A stretch of DNA of 64,000 nucleotides, taken from Manihot esculenta. Lineage: Eukaryota; Streptophyta; Magnoliopsida; Malpighiales; Euphorbiaceae. The stretch covers positions 6,852,780-6,916,779 of the forward strand of contig NC_035177.2 of NCBI RefSeq assembly GCF_001659605.2, in the 5' to 3' direction. Below are positions 1 to 11,600 of the stretch, in pieces (position 1 is the stretch's first letter; the number at the start of each line of letters is the position of its first letter). A program made the position numbers and the translations under genes. Below the pieces are notes generated by a model. That model was not told the origin of the DNA. It was given only the letters and a program-made list of their open reading frames with translations, and ran no database searches.

Positions 1-196
1 CAATAGGAAAATCATGTCCACTAGGATAGGATGAAGAGTCCTGTCTTGAATGATGATGTGAAATGCCATGATTTTATGCATGTGCATTAATGTTATGCTT
101 TGATATGTGATGTATGTGATGCGGGTTCATGTGTTTGCACATGAACCATTTGATGCTAATATTCTATGTGATGTATGCTGTTTTTCAGAAAACAGG

Positions 197-3100
197 ATGA
201 GAGGAACTCGTCGATCTGCACGATTGACTGGAGTACCACCCCAGGACGAGGGCACTGATGCCCGTCCTCTTGCATTGCCTAGGGCAATGTCAAGTAGGTC
301 CAGCAGAGAAAGAGCAGTAAGAGACCCTAGAAGGTCTTTGGATCTGGGTAGAAGCAGATCAGTGAGGGGAATAGTGCAAGGGGTTATGTCAGAGGATGTA
401 GGGGATCAGATGGATGTGGATCAGAGGAGGGATGGCAGTCTCGGAGTAAGTATGTCAGAAGAGGGAGTGGGAGAGTCCCAAGGAGGCACTCAGGCCTCGG
501 GATTTGTTCAGCCACCTTACTACCCACCCTTTTCACATAATCCCGGGTATTCGATGGGAGGTACATCGGATTACCCCAGTTTTAACCCTTATCACTCTCA
601 GATGCCATACCCACCTTTCTACCCATCGTACCCACAGTACCCTATGTATCCACCCCCACCCTACCATCCAGGAACAGCAAACCCTACCCCAGGGGATGCT
701 GCACCTCCTCCACCACCAGCACCACCTACTGTCCCAGAAACCCAAATGCCTAAACCTAGCTCATCTGGGGGGAGAAAGGTCAAAATGACCGATTACATGA
801 AGTTGGGTGCTCCCCAGTTTGAATCAGGAGATGACCCGTTTGTGTACCTTGAGAGGGTCAAGGTGATTACAGATGAGATAGGAGCTGATGACAGTAGAGC
901 TATTCAGATGGCTGGGTTCACACTAAAATGCAAGAAGGCCCGAGAGTGGTTTAAAAACTATGTGAACCCGAGGTTGGACAGCCTATCATGGGAGGAGTTT
1001 GCAAATGAGTTTGCAGGATGGGCTTTCCCTGACAGTTCAAGAGAATTGAAGATGATTGAGTTCGAGCAGCTGAGGCAGACGGATGAGATGAGTGTGGATG
1101 AGTTCACAGACAGGTTTTTGGAGCTGTTGCCGTTTGCCGGGCAAAATCTGGATACAGATCAGAATAAGTCAAGGAGATATATCATGAAGCTCCATTCCAG
1201 GTATTCCTCCTTGATTCAGTCAGCAGAGAGGGAGAGTTTCCATGCCATAGTGGATATGGCCCGGAGGATGGAGGCTAGTGCCATAATCGAGGGAAGAGTT
1301 AAGCAGTCAGTGGCACAGTCTTCTGGTTCCAAGACCCCAGGTGGGGGAAAGTTGGATCCTTCTTCCTTGAGTTCAGCAGCTTCAGGCAGTAAGAGGTGGG
1401 ACAGAGGCCACATGAAGTCCAAGAAGAACAAGTTCTGGAGCAAGATCAAGTCAGGTCTGGGATTAGGAAGTGGCTAGAGCTCAGGTGCAGATAATGCAGT
1501 ATGCATGAAGTGTGGGAAGCCGCACAAGGGAGTGTGTCTGGTTGGGATGACAGCCTGTTTCAGATGTGGGCAGGAGGGACACATGGCACGGGAGTGTCCT
1601 AGGGCAGCTTTTGCGACACAGTCTCAGCAGACAGCTTCTGGTAGTATGGCTCAGCCAGTAGCTCCAGCCGTGACTCAGGCTAGTGGCAGAGGCAGGGGAA
1701 GAGGGGCAGCCTCTTCTTCAGCGGGTTTCAGGGGTGAAGGCCCGTCAGCTCCAGCACGGATCTTCACCATGACTCAGCAGGAGGCAAACACATCCAACAC
1801 CGTGGTGTCAGGTAATCTCATCATTGGTTGTTCTGATGTGTATGCATTAATGGACCCTGGTGCATCTCATTCTTTCATTGCTCCGAGGGCCGTCGAGAGA
1901 TTGGGATTGATGGTCTTTGGGTTAGAGTGCCCCCTATGGGTCAGTGGACCCAAGTGTGACCCATCAGTGGCAGAGTCAGTCTGCCAGTGTAGTCCAGTTT
2001 TTGTGGAGGGAAGATGCCTGTCCGCCGACCTTGTGGTTCTAGATTTGACAGATTTTGACGTCATTCTAGGGATGGATTGGTTATCTACCCATGGTGCTAC
2101 CTTGGATTGCAGAGACAAGGTAGTCAGGTTCAGATGTCAGGATGGGTCAGAGGTTGTCTTCAGAGGAGACAGGAGGGGTACACCTAGAGGTTTGATATCA
2201 GCCCTGCAGGCTCGTAGGCTGCTCAGGAGAGGTTGTAAGGGTTTTCTAGCTCATGTGAGAGAGCTGGATAGTCATGTCAGAGAGCCCGCCTCAGTGCCAG
2301 TGGTCAGAGAGTTCTTAGATGTTTTCCCAGACGAGCTGCCAGGTTTACCACCTGCTAGGGAGATAGAGTTTGAAATTGAATTGATGCCTGGAGCTAGACC
2401 GATCTCTATCCCTCCCTACAGGATGGCACCAGCAGAATTGAAGGAGTTGAAAGAGCAGTTGCAAGAGCTGGTAGATAGGGGTTTCATCCGACCGAGTACC
2501 TCACCTTGGGGTGCTCTAGTGCTATTTGTGAAAAAGAAGGATGGATCCCTTAGACTTTGTATCGACTACAGGCAGTTGAACAAGGTCACTACCAAGAATA
2601 AGTACCCGTTGCCAAGGATCGACGATCTATTCGACCAGCTAGCAGGAGCAGGTTGTTTCTCCAAGATAGATCTGAGATCAGGGTACCATCAGCTGAGGAT
2701 AAGAGAAGAGTATATACCGAAGACAACATTCAGGACCAGATATGGGCATTATGAGTTCCTTGTGATGCCGTTCGGGTTAACCAATGCCCCTGCAGCATTC
2801 ATGGATCTCATGAACAGAGTGTTTAGCCAGTACCTGGATCACTTTGTTATTGTCTTCATAGATGATATCTTAGTGTATTCCAGGAATGCAGAGGAGCATG
2901 CCCATCATCTGAGGTTAGTTCTGCAGACCTTGAGGGAACATGTCTTGTATGCCAAGTTCTCCAAGTGTGAGTTCTGGCTGAGGAGCATCTCCTTCTTGGG
3001 GCATGTGGTGTCAGAAAATGGAATCGAGGTAGACCCCAAGAAAGTAGAAGCTGTAGCTAACTGGCCTAGACCCACTACGGTGACAGAGATCAAGAGTTTC

Positions 3101-5011
3101 TTGGGTTTGGCAGGTTACTACAGGAGGTTCGTTCAGGACTTCTCTAAGATTGCAGCTCCCATGACCAGATTGACTAAGAAGAACCAGAGGTTCGTGTGGA
3201 CCGACCAGTGTGAAGGGAGCTTTGAGGAGCTAAAGAAGAGGTTGACTTCAGCATCGGTGTTAGCTCTGCCGACTAGTAATGAGGACTTCACAGTCTTTTG
3301 CGATGCGTCCCATGTGGGACTGGGTTGTGTGCTTATGCAGAATGAAAGGGTGATTGCTTATGCTTCTTGACAGCTAAAGAAGCACGAGTTGAATTACCCT
3401 ACACATGACCTAGAGATGGCAGCGGTGATCTTTGCACTCAAGATGTGGAGGCACTACCTTTATGGGGTTAAATGTGAGATCTTCACAGATCATAAAAGCC
3501 TGCAGTACATCCTGAGTCAGAGGGAACTGAATATGAGGCAAAGAAGATGGGTAGAATTGCTTAGTGACTATGATTGCAAGATCCAGTACCATCCGGGTAA
3601 GGCGAATGTTGTGGCAGACGCCTTAAGCTGGAAATCACTTGGCAGTTTGTCCCATATTTCAGCAGAGAGGAGGCTAGTGGTGAGGTAGTTTTTCGATCTC
3701 ATGAATGAAGGTCTACAGTTGGAGTTGTCTGGTACAAGTGCTTTAGTTGCCCAGATGAGAGTGGCACCCGTGTTTCTGGAGCAGGTGGCTCAGAAACAGC
3801 ATGAGGACCCAGAGTTAGTGAAGATTGCCAGGACTGTTCAGTCAGGCAAGGATAGTGAGTTCAGATTCGACAGCAAGGGATCCTCCGCTATGGAAACAGA
3901 TTGTGCGTACCAGATGACGTAGGGCTGAAGGGAGACATTATGAGAGAGGCTCATAATGCCAGATACAACGTTCACCCCGGAGCCACCAAGATGTATCAAG
4001 ATCTGAAGAAAGTGTATTGGTGGCCAGCTATGAAGAAAGAAGTGGCACAGTTTGTGGCAGCCTGCGAAGTATGTCAGAAGGTGAAGCTGGAACATCAGAA
4101 GCCGGCTGGAATGCTTAACCCTCTACCTATTCCAGAGTGGAAATGGGAGAATATAGCTATGGACTTCGTGGTGGGGTTACCGGCAACGTCCAACAGATTG
4201 GACTCCATATGGGTGATTGTGGATAGACTGACCAAATCTGCTCACTTCATCCCTGTCAGGAGTGGCTATTCTGTGGACAAGTTGGCGCAGGTGTATGTTG
4301 ATGAGATCGTCAGGCTGCATGGGGTTCCTGTTTCAATAGTGTCTGATCGAGGGCCCCAGTTCTCCTCCAGGTTTTGGTGGAGTCTGCAGAACGCTATGGG
4401 TACCAGGTTGGATTTTAGCACTGCTTTCCATCCACAGACGGACGGACAATAAGAGAGGACCATCCAGACAATAGAGGATATGCTCAGAATGTGTGTGCTG
4501 GATTTTGGCGGTTTTTGGAGGCAGCATCTACCTTTAGTGGAGTTTGCCTACAATAACAGCCATCATGCCAGCATAGGGATGGCCCCATATGAAGCTTTGT
4601 ATGGAAGGAAGTGCAGGTCGCCTGTCTGTTGGGAGGAAGTTGGAGAAAAGGCCTTGGCAGGGCCTGAGCTAATAGAGATCACCAGCAGAGTGGTGCCCAT
4701 AATCAGAGAAAGAATCAAGACTGCTGCAAGCAGGCAAAAGAGTTATGCAGATATCCGCAAAAGGCAAGTAGAGTTTCAGGAGGGGGATTTGGTATTGCTC
4801 AAGGCGTCTCCAATGAAAGGGGTGATTCGGTTTGGGAAGAAAGGTAAGCTAGCTCCACGGTACATCGGACCCTTTGAAGTCTTGCAAAAGATTGGGAATG
4901 TATCGTACAAGCTGGACTTGCCTGCTTCAATGGAGAGAATCCATCCGATTTTCCATGTTTCCATGTTAAGGAAGTTCGTGTCAGATCCGGGCAAGGTTCT
5001 TAGTGAGCCTG
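197..5011 (+). pseudogene. B1 Gag-Pol polyprotein, decayed and 3'-truncated
   Basis: The frame begins at the family-wide start [10 protein letters not shown] (ATG at 197). In order it shows a proline-rich Gag, a CCHC knuckle ([14 protein letters not shown]), a protease with MDPGASHSF, reverse transcriptase with FIDDILVYS, RNase H with CDAS, TDHKS and ADALS, and integrase with an HHCC zinc region, MDFVVGLP and SDRGPQF. It cannot make the full polyprotein: in-frame stops lie at 1475-1477, 3368-3370, 3686-3688 and 4450-4452, and a one-base loss near 3880 shifts the frame. The stop at 1475 replaces the TCG serine codon found in B2, and the one at 3368 replaces an arginine codon. The last part, including the chromodomain, is deleted at about 5011 where the sequence switches into an A-family LTR. 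This is a relic of B1. Confidence 0.9.
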
Positions 5012-5593
5012 GTGGTGACAGGTTTACTCTTGATGTGGCTTGTCTGTGATATGACGCATTCCATGAGATCATATTTTACTGAGATGTTTTACTGTTCTAC
5101 TCACTGGGCTATAGAGCTCATCCCACTCCCTTAACCCCAATTTTGCAGGTTCCGTTTATAGTGTACAGGGTCAGTCCAGCAGAGTACAGGAAGGGTAAAG
5201 AGATCTGTAATAGCATAGAGTGGACATGTAATAAAAAAAAGATGTACTAGTTGTGTATAAAGTAATGTGCTTGACTTAGTGATGTATGTTTTGTACATGA
5301 TCTGTCTATGTATATGTTTTCCTGGATGTGAAAACCAGGCTTAACAGGTATGAGTTAACCCATCTAGAGTAAGCTCTAGTCAGGGGTACAGAGTACAGAG
5401 TACAGAGTACAGAGATAGTACATGCACAGGTTAAGCCTTAGTTCAGAAAAGCGTTTTATTTTCACAGCAAATGTATGATCATGTATGAGTTGTACAGGTA
5501 CACAGAGAGTATAGCAGGCTTGCTACGGGTTCTGGCGGCCTTAAGCCGACCTGAATCCTAGCGCCGGTGACGGTCCATTTTGGGGTCGTTACA
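5012..5593 (+). repeat. A1 5' LTR, 3' part only
   Basis: This sequence matches about the last 580 bases of the A1 3' LTR and ends in the family terminus gtcgttaca, directly followed by a primer binding site. Its left edge is a deletion junction with B1 pol. It contains four copies of the 7-bp unit gtacaga at 5386-5413, the same number as in the 3' LTR. Confidence 0.88.
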
Positions 5594-5596
5594 GAT

Positions 5597-5610
5597 TGGT
5601 ATCAGAGCCC
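5597..5610 (+). other. A1 primer binding site (initiator-Met tRNA type)
   Basis: TGGTATCAGAGCCC lies three bases after the LTR end. It is complementary to the 3' end of plant initiator methionine tRNA, the usual primer for chromovirus reverse transcription. Confidence 0.88.
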
Positions 5611-6219
5611 TAGGTTCACATGATCGGACCTATAGAGACAGTGTCGGGCTCATAACAGGTAGCAGTGGTCAAGCACAATCGGAAATCATGTCCACTAGGA
5701 TAGGGTCTTGAGTCCTATCTGTTTCATGCCATGAGTTATGCATGTGCCTTATTGCTATGTGCTGTTTATGTGCTAAAGTGCTATGTTATATGTTGTGTTT
5801 CAGCTAGTAAAGATGAGAGGAACTCGTCGATCAGCTCGATTGACTGGAGTCCCACCAGAGAGTGAGAGACCAGCTGCTCATCCTCCTGCATTGCCGAGGG
5901 CAAGGTCTCAGAGATCTAGCAGGGAAGGTACGTCAATAGACCCTAGAAGGTCTGCCGACGAGAGCAGAAGAGGAACAGTGAGGGGAGGAAGATCAGAGGA
6001 AAGGAGGGAAGCTATGGAGATTGATCAGTCTAGAGATGATAGCATGGGTATAGACAGTTTTGAGGAAGGTATGGGAGAGTCGCAGGGAGGTGCTTAGACC
6101 TCAGGTTTTGGCTACCCAGAGTATCCGATGGGAGGTATGTCGGAGTACTCTAGTTTTGTGCCATATCCTTCTTACATGCCATTAATGCCTTATCCCTCTT
6201 ACTATCCACCATATCCTAT

Positions 6220-6224
6220 GTATC
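6220..6224. repeat. Left target-site duplication of A2 (gtatc)
   Basis: gtatc immediately precedes the LTR start tgtaat at 6225. The identical gtatc lies at 15907-15911. The undisturbed A2 and A3 gag sequences contain a single gtatc at this place, which proves a 5-bp duplication on insertion. Confidence 0.95.
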
Positions 6225-6390
6225 TGTAATACCCGGCTAGAATCCGGCATCGGAATTCCTGTCGTCCGGTGGAATCCGGGGTGTCGGACTTCTAGAAGAG
6301 GGTAGGCTTTATGTTTGACTAAGGGTTATGATGTGTTTTCCTGTGTTAATTAAGTTTTGAACTGAAATGACTCCAGGCAGAGGAGCCAAG

Positions 6391-6465
6391 TTCGGCCGCC
6401 GAAGGTAAGTTCGGCCGCCGAAAGTGCTCAAGGTTTGGCTTCCGAATTCAGGTTCGGCCCCCGAA
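6391..6465. promoter_or_regulatory. Upstream cluster of TTCGGC-N-GCCGAA dyads in A2 LTR
   Basis: Exact 13-bp dyads lie at 6391-6403 and 6410-6422, with an imperfect one at 6453-6465 (spacer region changed to ccc). Each arm of six bases is the reverse complement of the other. With C as spacer the motif contains GCCGCC, the core of the plant GCC box bound by ERF-type AP2 proteins. The cluster lies 166-240 bases from the LTR start, in the expected U3 promoter. The regulatory role is inferred. Confidence 0.5.
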
Positions 6466-7038
6466 TGTTGCATGGTTTGGCATGCATCTCGGCAGCCGAA
6501 GCTGAGTTGCTGAGCCAGCAGTTTTGTGTCCCTTAGTCAGCATTGTGGACAGGTGTTATCACCAGATTATGTCCAGAAGTTGGTCACGTCTCCCATGCTT
6601 TATTTGCTCAGTTTGAGCAGCTCATGCAGGAGTTGCTTGTGTGCAAGAGATTGTGAGAGTGTTGAAGCAAAAGGGAAGCTTTTGAGAGTTAGTAAGGTTG
6701 AAGAAGAGTTGATCTGTTTTCCTTGGATTCAGAACGTTCATCTTCCTGTTTATAGAGGTAAGGGAAGATCCGGACCTTGTTATATGTTTTCTGAAGGTTT
6801 TATATGGAAGTTAAGGATAGAGATGCATGCTTAGGTTATTAATGGTGGTTTTGATGCTTTATGCATATATACATGATTCTGTGTATGTTTGATTTGTTGT
6901 TTGGGGTTATTGTTTTGGACCCCTGTGACCATATACTTATGTATATGAGTGTTGAGGAGTTGATTATGCATGTTTGGAGATGTTGAAGAGAAGAAGGAGC
7001 TTGGTTTGCCGTCGGGCTGAGTTCTGGATGAACTCAGG

Positions 7039-7260
7039 TTCGGCAGCCGAAGGTTCATTCGGCCGCCGAACCTCTTGCATGGTGGCTTTGACTGCCCTAG
7101 CTTGCCCCCGCGAGTTTTGCATGTTCGGCTCTGTTTGGGGAATTCGGCCGCCGAAGGTGCCGCCGAAGGTTAGAGACGTTCGTCTCTGGAATGCCTTTTA
7201 GCCCCCGAACCTTGCCCCCGAAAGGGTTCGGCCGCCGAAGCTTGAGATTCGGCCGCCGAA
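7039..7260. promoter_or_regulatory. Second cluster of TTCGGC-N-GCCGAA dyads in A2 LTR
   Basis: Exact dyads start at 7039, 7058, 7143, 7227 and 7248, with half-sites between them (gtgccgccgaagg). The arrangement repeats in every A and B LTR in the window at the same relative place. If transcription starts upstream, these lie in the transcribed leader, where they could also fold as hairpins in RNA. Function is not known. Confidence 0.45.
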
Positions 7261-7651
7261 AGTGTTCTGTCCAGCTTTCTTTTGCATGCTTTGCATGGAT
7301 CTTAGAGTGAGTTTCAGGGGATGCTTGGGGATTGTCATAGAGGTAGGCAGAAGATAGTTTGGTCCCTCATTTGCATTTATCTGTATCTGTACAGACCAGA
7401 GGAACCAGAGAGAGCAGCAGTGAGTACTGCTCCAGAGTTGTCAGAGCCTGCTCAGTCAGTCAGTCCAGTTAGCCAGAGGTGAGTGGAACTAAACTTACTC
7501 TTTTAATTGGAACATGAAATGCTTTTAGCATCAGTCATGCATTATGAGTATACCATAGGTTGATTGCATTAGCATCCACGAATATGTTGCATTGCATAGT
7601 TATCTGTTGATGTGAGTAAATGCTGAATGATCCAATAGTCACAGACAGGAA

Positions 7652-7759
7652 GTCCAGGAGCCTTTGACTACGCCCTGGCAGGTATAGCAAGTCCAGGAGC
7701 CTTTGACTACGCCCTGGCAGGTATAGCAAAGACCAGGAGCCTTTGACTATGCCCTGGCA
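7652..7759 (+). repeat. 39-bp tandem array in A2 5' LTR
   Basis: Nearly three copies of a 39-bp unit (starting gtccaggagc, ending gtatagcaa) lie at 7652, 7691 and 7731. A diverged half-copy with the same ccagg...cctgg frame lies at about 7806. The same array occurs in the 3' LTR at 15092-15199, in A1 at 21991-22097, and in A3 at 47241-47349 and 54726-54835. Confidence 0.9.
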
Positions 7760-8236
7760 ATGGTAAGTACAGAGGTGTTATATACACATATACATATATG
7801 ACAGGAAGACCAGGTGCTCGATTCTACGCCCTGGCACAGAGTTACTGGGACTATGTGGTGACAGGTTTACTCTTGATGTGATTTGTCTGTGTTATGACGC
7901 ATTCCATGAGATCATGTTTTACTGAGATGTTTTACTGTTCTACTCACTGGGCTATAGAGCTCATCCCACTCCCTTAACCCCAGTTTTGCAGGTTCAGTGT
8001 CCAGTGTACAGGGACAGTCCAGCAGAGTACGGAAAGAGTAAAGAGAATTGTAATAGCTTAGAGTGGACATGTAATCTGAAAGAAATGTAATAATTGTGTG
8101 TCTAAAGGTAGACATGTGCTTGACTTAGTGATGTATGTGTTGTACATGATCTGGTATGTATCTATGTTTTTCTGTATATGAAAAACCAGGCTTAACAGGT
8201 ATGAATTAACCCATCTAGAGCAAGCTCTAGTCAGGG

Positions 8237-8285
8237 GTACAGAGTACAGAGTACAGAGTACAGAGTACAGAGTACAGAGTACAGA
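8237..8285 (+). repeat. Seven copies of gtacaga in A2 5' LTR
   Basis: A perfect 7-bp microsatellite with seven units. The 3' LTR of A2 has the same seven units (15677-15725). A1 has four in both LTRs, and A3 has an interrupted version in both. The copy number thus marks individual insertions. Confidence 0.92.
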
Positions 8286-8469
8286 GATAGTGCATGCACA
8301 GGTTAAGCCTTGGTTCAGCACAGAGTTTTTAGTTTCACAGAACATGTATGATCATGTATGAGTTTTACAGGTACACAGAGAGTATAGCAGGCTTGCTACG
8401 GGTTCTGGCGGCCTTAAGCCGACCTGAATCCTAGCGCCGGTGACGGTCCATTTTGGGGTCGTTACAGAT

Positions 8470-8483
8470 TGGTATCAGAGCCC
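8470..8483 (+). other. A2 primer binding site (initiator-Met tRNA type)
   Basis: TGGTATCAGAGCCC follows the 5' LTR end after a three-base spacer (gat). It matches the complement of the tRNA-iMet 3' end. Confidence 0.92.
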
Positions 8484-8678
8484 TAGGTTCATATGATCGG
8501 ACCGATAGAGACAGTGTTGGGCTCATAGAGAGTGGTCAAGCACAATAGGAAAGCATGTCCACTAGGATAGGATGTTGCGTCCTATCTGTTTTATGCCATG
8601 AGGTATGCATGTGCTTTATTGCTATGTGTTGTTTATGTGCTCAAGTGCTATGTTATGTGTTGTTTCCAGAAAGTAAAG

Positions 8679-11600
8679 ATGAGAGGAACTCGTCGATCAG
8701 CTCGATTGACTGGAGTCCCACCAGAGAGTGAGAGACCAGCTGCTCATCCTCCTGCATTGCCGAGGGCAAGGTCTCAGAGATCTAGCAGGGAAGGTACGTC
8801 AATAGACCCTAGAAGGTCTGTTGACGAGAGCAGAAGAGGAACAGTTAGGGGAGAAAGATCAGAGGAAAGAATGGAAGCTATGGAGATGGATCAGTCTAGA
8901 GATGTTAGCATGGGTATAGGCAGTTTTGAGGAAGGTATGGGAGAGTCACAGGGAGGTGCTCAGACCTCAGGTTTTGGCTATCCAGAGTATCCGATGGGAG
9001 GTATGTCGGAGTACTCTAGTTTTGTGCCATATCCTTCTTACATGCCATATATGCCTTATCCTCCGTACTATCCACCATATCCTATGTATCCATCTTCCCC
9101 TACCCATCCAAGTGCAGCACACCCAGAGCCAAATGAACCAGTACCACCACCAGAACCAGTAGCCCCTGTTGACAGACATCAACCTAGCTCATCTGGAGGT
9201 AAAGTACAAATGACGGAGTACTTGAAATTGGATGCTCCTAAATACAACACGGGAGATGATCCATTTGATTACCTCAGAGCAGTTAGGATGATAGCTAGTG
9301 AATTGGGAGCAGATGATAGGAGAGCCATTGAGATGGCAGGTTTCACATTAAAATGCAAGAAAGCCAGAGAATGGTTTAAGAACTATGTGGAACCCAGAAT
9401 GGACAGCATGTCATGGGGAGAGTTCGCCAATGAGTTTGCAGGGTGGGCTTTTCCTGACAGTTCTCGGGAGATGAAAGTGATAGAGTTCGAACAGTTGAGA
9501 CAGACAGATGAAATGAGTGTTGATGAATTCACAGATAAGTTCCTGGATTTGCTTCAGTATGTGGGTCAAGCCTATGATACTGATCAGAAGAAGGCAAGGA
9601 GATATACTATGAGACTGCATCCCAGGTATGCTTCCTTGATTCTTCCAGCAGAAAAGGAGAGTTTCCACACCATAGTGGACGCAGCCAGGAAAATGGAAGC
9701 TAGTGCCAATATTCAGAAACAGTCAAAGGCACAGGCTTCAGGGTCTAAGGCCCCCAGTGCAGGCACGTCAGGCAGCAAGAGATGGGACAGAGCAAAAGGA
9801 ACAAAGAGTAAGTTCTGGAATAAAGTGAAGTCAGGTCTGGGAATAGGTAGTGGCTCAAGCTCTGGCACAGCTCCAGTCTGCAGAAGATGCGGAAAACCAC
9901 ATGGCGGAGTTTGTCGGTTGGGATCTACAGCTTGTTTTAGATGTGGACAGGAAGGGCATATTGCTCGGGATTGTCCGCAGGTGACGTTTGCACCATCCCA
10001 GCAGATGAGTTCAGGCAGTGTGGTACAGCCAGTTGTTCAGCCAGCAGCTCCAGTCATGCCTCAGAGTAGTGGCAGAGGTAGAGGGAGAGGGGCAGCCTCT
10101 ACTTCAGCAGCAGGTTCCCGAGGTGGAAATCCGGTAGCCCCAGCACGGATTTTCACAGTGACACAGGAGGAGGCTAACACGTCGAACACAGTGGTGTCAA
10201 GTAATCTCATCATTGGGTGTTCAGATGTGTATGCTTTGATGGACCCCGGTGCTTCTCATTCCTTTATTGCTTCGAGAGCCATAGAGAGATTGGGTTTGAT
10301 CAGTTCTGAGTTAGAGTATCCTCTCTGGGTCAGTGGACCTAGATGTGACCCATTAGTGGCAGTGTCAGTCTGTCGTTTCAGTCCAGTGTTTATAGAGGGT
10401 AGATACCTTCCAGCTGACCTTGTGGTTCTAGACTTGACAGATTTTGATGTCATTCTAGGGATGGATTGGTTGTCTACATATAGTGCTACGTTGGACTGTA
10501 GAGAGAAGCTAGTGAGTCTCAGAGATCAGGATGGGTCAGAGTGTGTCTTCAGAGGAGACAGGAGAGGTACACCCAGAGGTATGATTTCAGCCCTTCAGGC
10601 TCGTCGTTTGCTTAGGAAGGGTTGTCAGGGGTTTCTAGCTCATGTGAGAGAGCTAGATAGTCAGGTTAGGGAACCAGCCACAGTCCCAGTAGTCCGAGAG
10701 TTTCTCGATGTGTTCCCAGACGATTTACCAGGACTCCCACCTGATAGAGAGATAGGGTTTGAAATTGAATTGCTGCCAGGTACCAGACCTATCTCTATTC
10801 CTCCCTACAGGATGGCACCAGCAGAGTTAAAAGAGTTGAAAGAACAGTTACAGGACTTGGTAGATAAGGGTTTCATCCGCCCTAGTACCTCACCTTGGGG
10901 TGCTCCAGTGCTTTTTGTTAGAAAGAAGGATGGATCCCTCAGACTTTGTATCGACTACAGACAGTTGAACAAGGTCACTATCAAGAATAGATATCCGCTA
11001 CCTCGGATTGATGATCTCTTTGACCAGCTTGCTGGAGCAGGTTGTTTCTCGAAAATAGATCTACGATCCGGGTATCATCAGTTGAAAGTCAGAGAGGCAG
11101 ATGTACCTAAGACAGCTTTCAGAACTAGATATGGGCATTATGAGTTCTTAGTGATGCCGTTCGGGTTGACTAACGCCCCTGCAGCATTCATGGATCTCAT
11201 GAACAGAGTTTTCAGTGAGTTTCTGGATCACTTTGTCATTGTGTTCATCGATGATATTTTAGTGTATTCCAGAGATGCAGAGGAGCATGCCCAGCATCTG
11301 AGGATAGTTTTGCAGACACTGAGAGAGCATGGTTTGTATGCCAAGTTCTCGAAGTGTGAGTTTTGGTTAAGGAGCATTTCCTTCTTGGGACATGTAGTAT
11401 CAGCAGAAGGTATTGAGGTAGATCCCAAGAAGATAGAAGCTGTAGCTAACTGGCCCAGGCCCATGACAGTGACTGAGATTAAAAGCTTTCTGGGACTGGC
11501 AGGTTACTACAGGAGGTTCGTTCAGAACTTCTCAAAGATAGCAGCTCCGATGACCAAATTGACTCAGAAGAACCAGAAGTTTGTCTGGTCAGACCAGTGT

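Larger units (their letters stand above)
6225..8466 (+). repeat. A2 5' LTR
   Basis: It begins tgtaatacccggctag and ends gtcgttaca, so the ends are inverted (TGTAA...TTACA). It contains seven exact TTCGGC-N-GCCGAA dyads in two clusters (6391-6422 and 7039-7260) plus degenerate ones, a 39-bp tandem array (7652-7759) and a 7-bp array (8237-8285). No clear TATA box was found at the place where family B has one. Short open frames in it are not conserved as proteins and are not called. Confidence 0.95.

Noticed and set aside
107..196. In-frame extension of the B1 gag before 197
   Set aside because: It begins at GTG and corresponds to the untranslated leader of B2.
3686..3700. Frameshift in B1 near 3690
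   Set aside because: Alignment with B2 shows equal length; the defect is a GAG to TAG stop, not an indel.
5597..5610. tRNA gene at the TGGTATCAGAGC sites
   Set aside because: Only the short primer complement is present; there is no cloverleaf sequence.
6526..6834. 102-codon open frame in the A2 LTR, repeated at 13966-14274
   Set aside because: It is identical only because the LTRs are copies of each other. It has no family resemblance, starts late, and is not open in A3 or B LTRs.
7039..7201. Arginine/proline-rich open frames on both strands over the dyad arrays (also near 21400, 46550, 54050, 59200 and 32400)
   Set aside because: The FGGRT/RRPN-like repeats are simply the translated TTCGGCCGCCGAA motif in different frames; they are open because the motif contains no stop.
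7652..7759. CRISPR-like regular repeats
   Set aside because: Units are directly adjacent without unique spacers, in plant LTRs; this is an ordinary tandem array.
8598..8678. Upstream ATG extending the A2 polyprotein by 27 residues
   Set aside because: The extension lies in the leader and is not conserved in B1, B2 or A3, whereas [10 protein letters not shown] is shared by all.
8660..8680. Splice-acceptor-like tttccag or ttttcag just before each gag ATG
   Set aside because: Present in all copies, but I found no convincing partner donor in the leader, so an intron cannot be supported.
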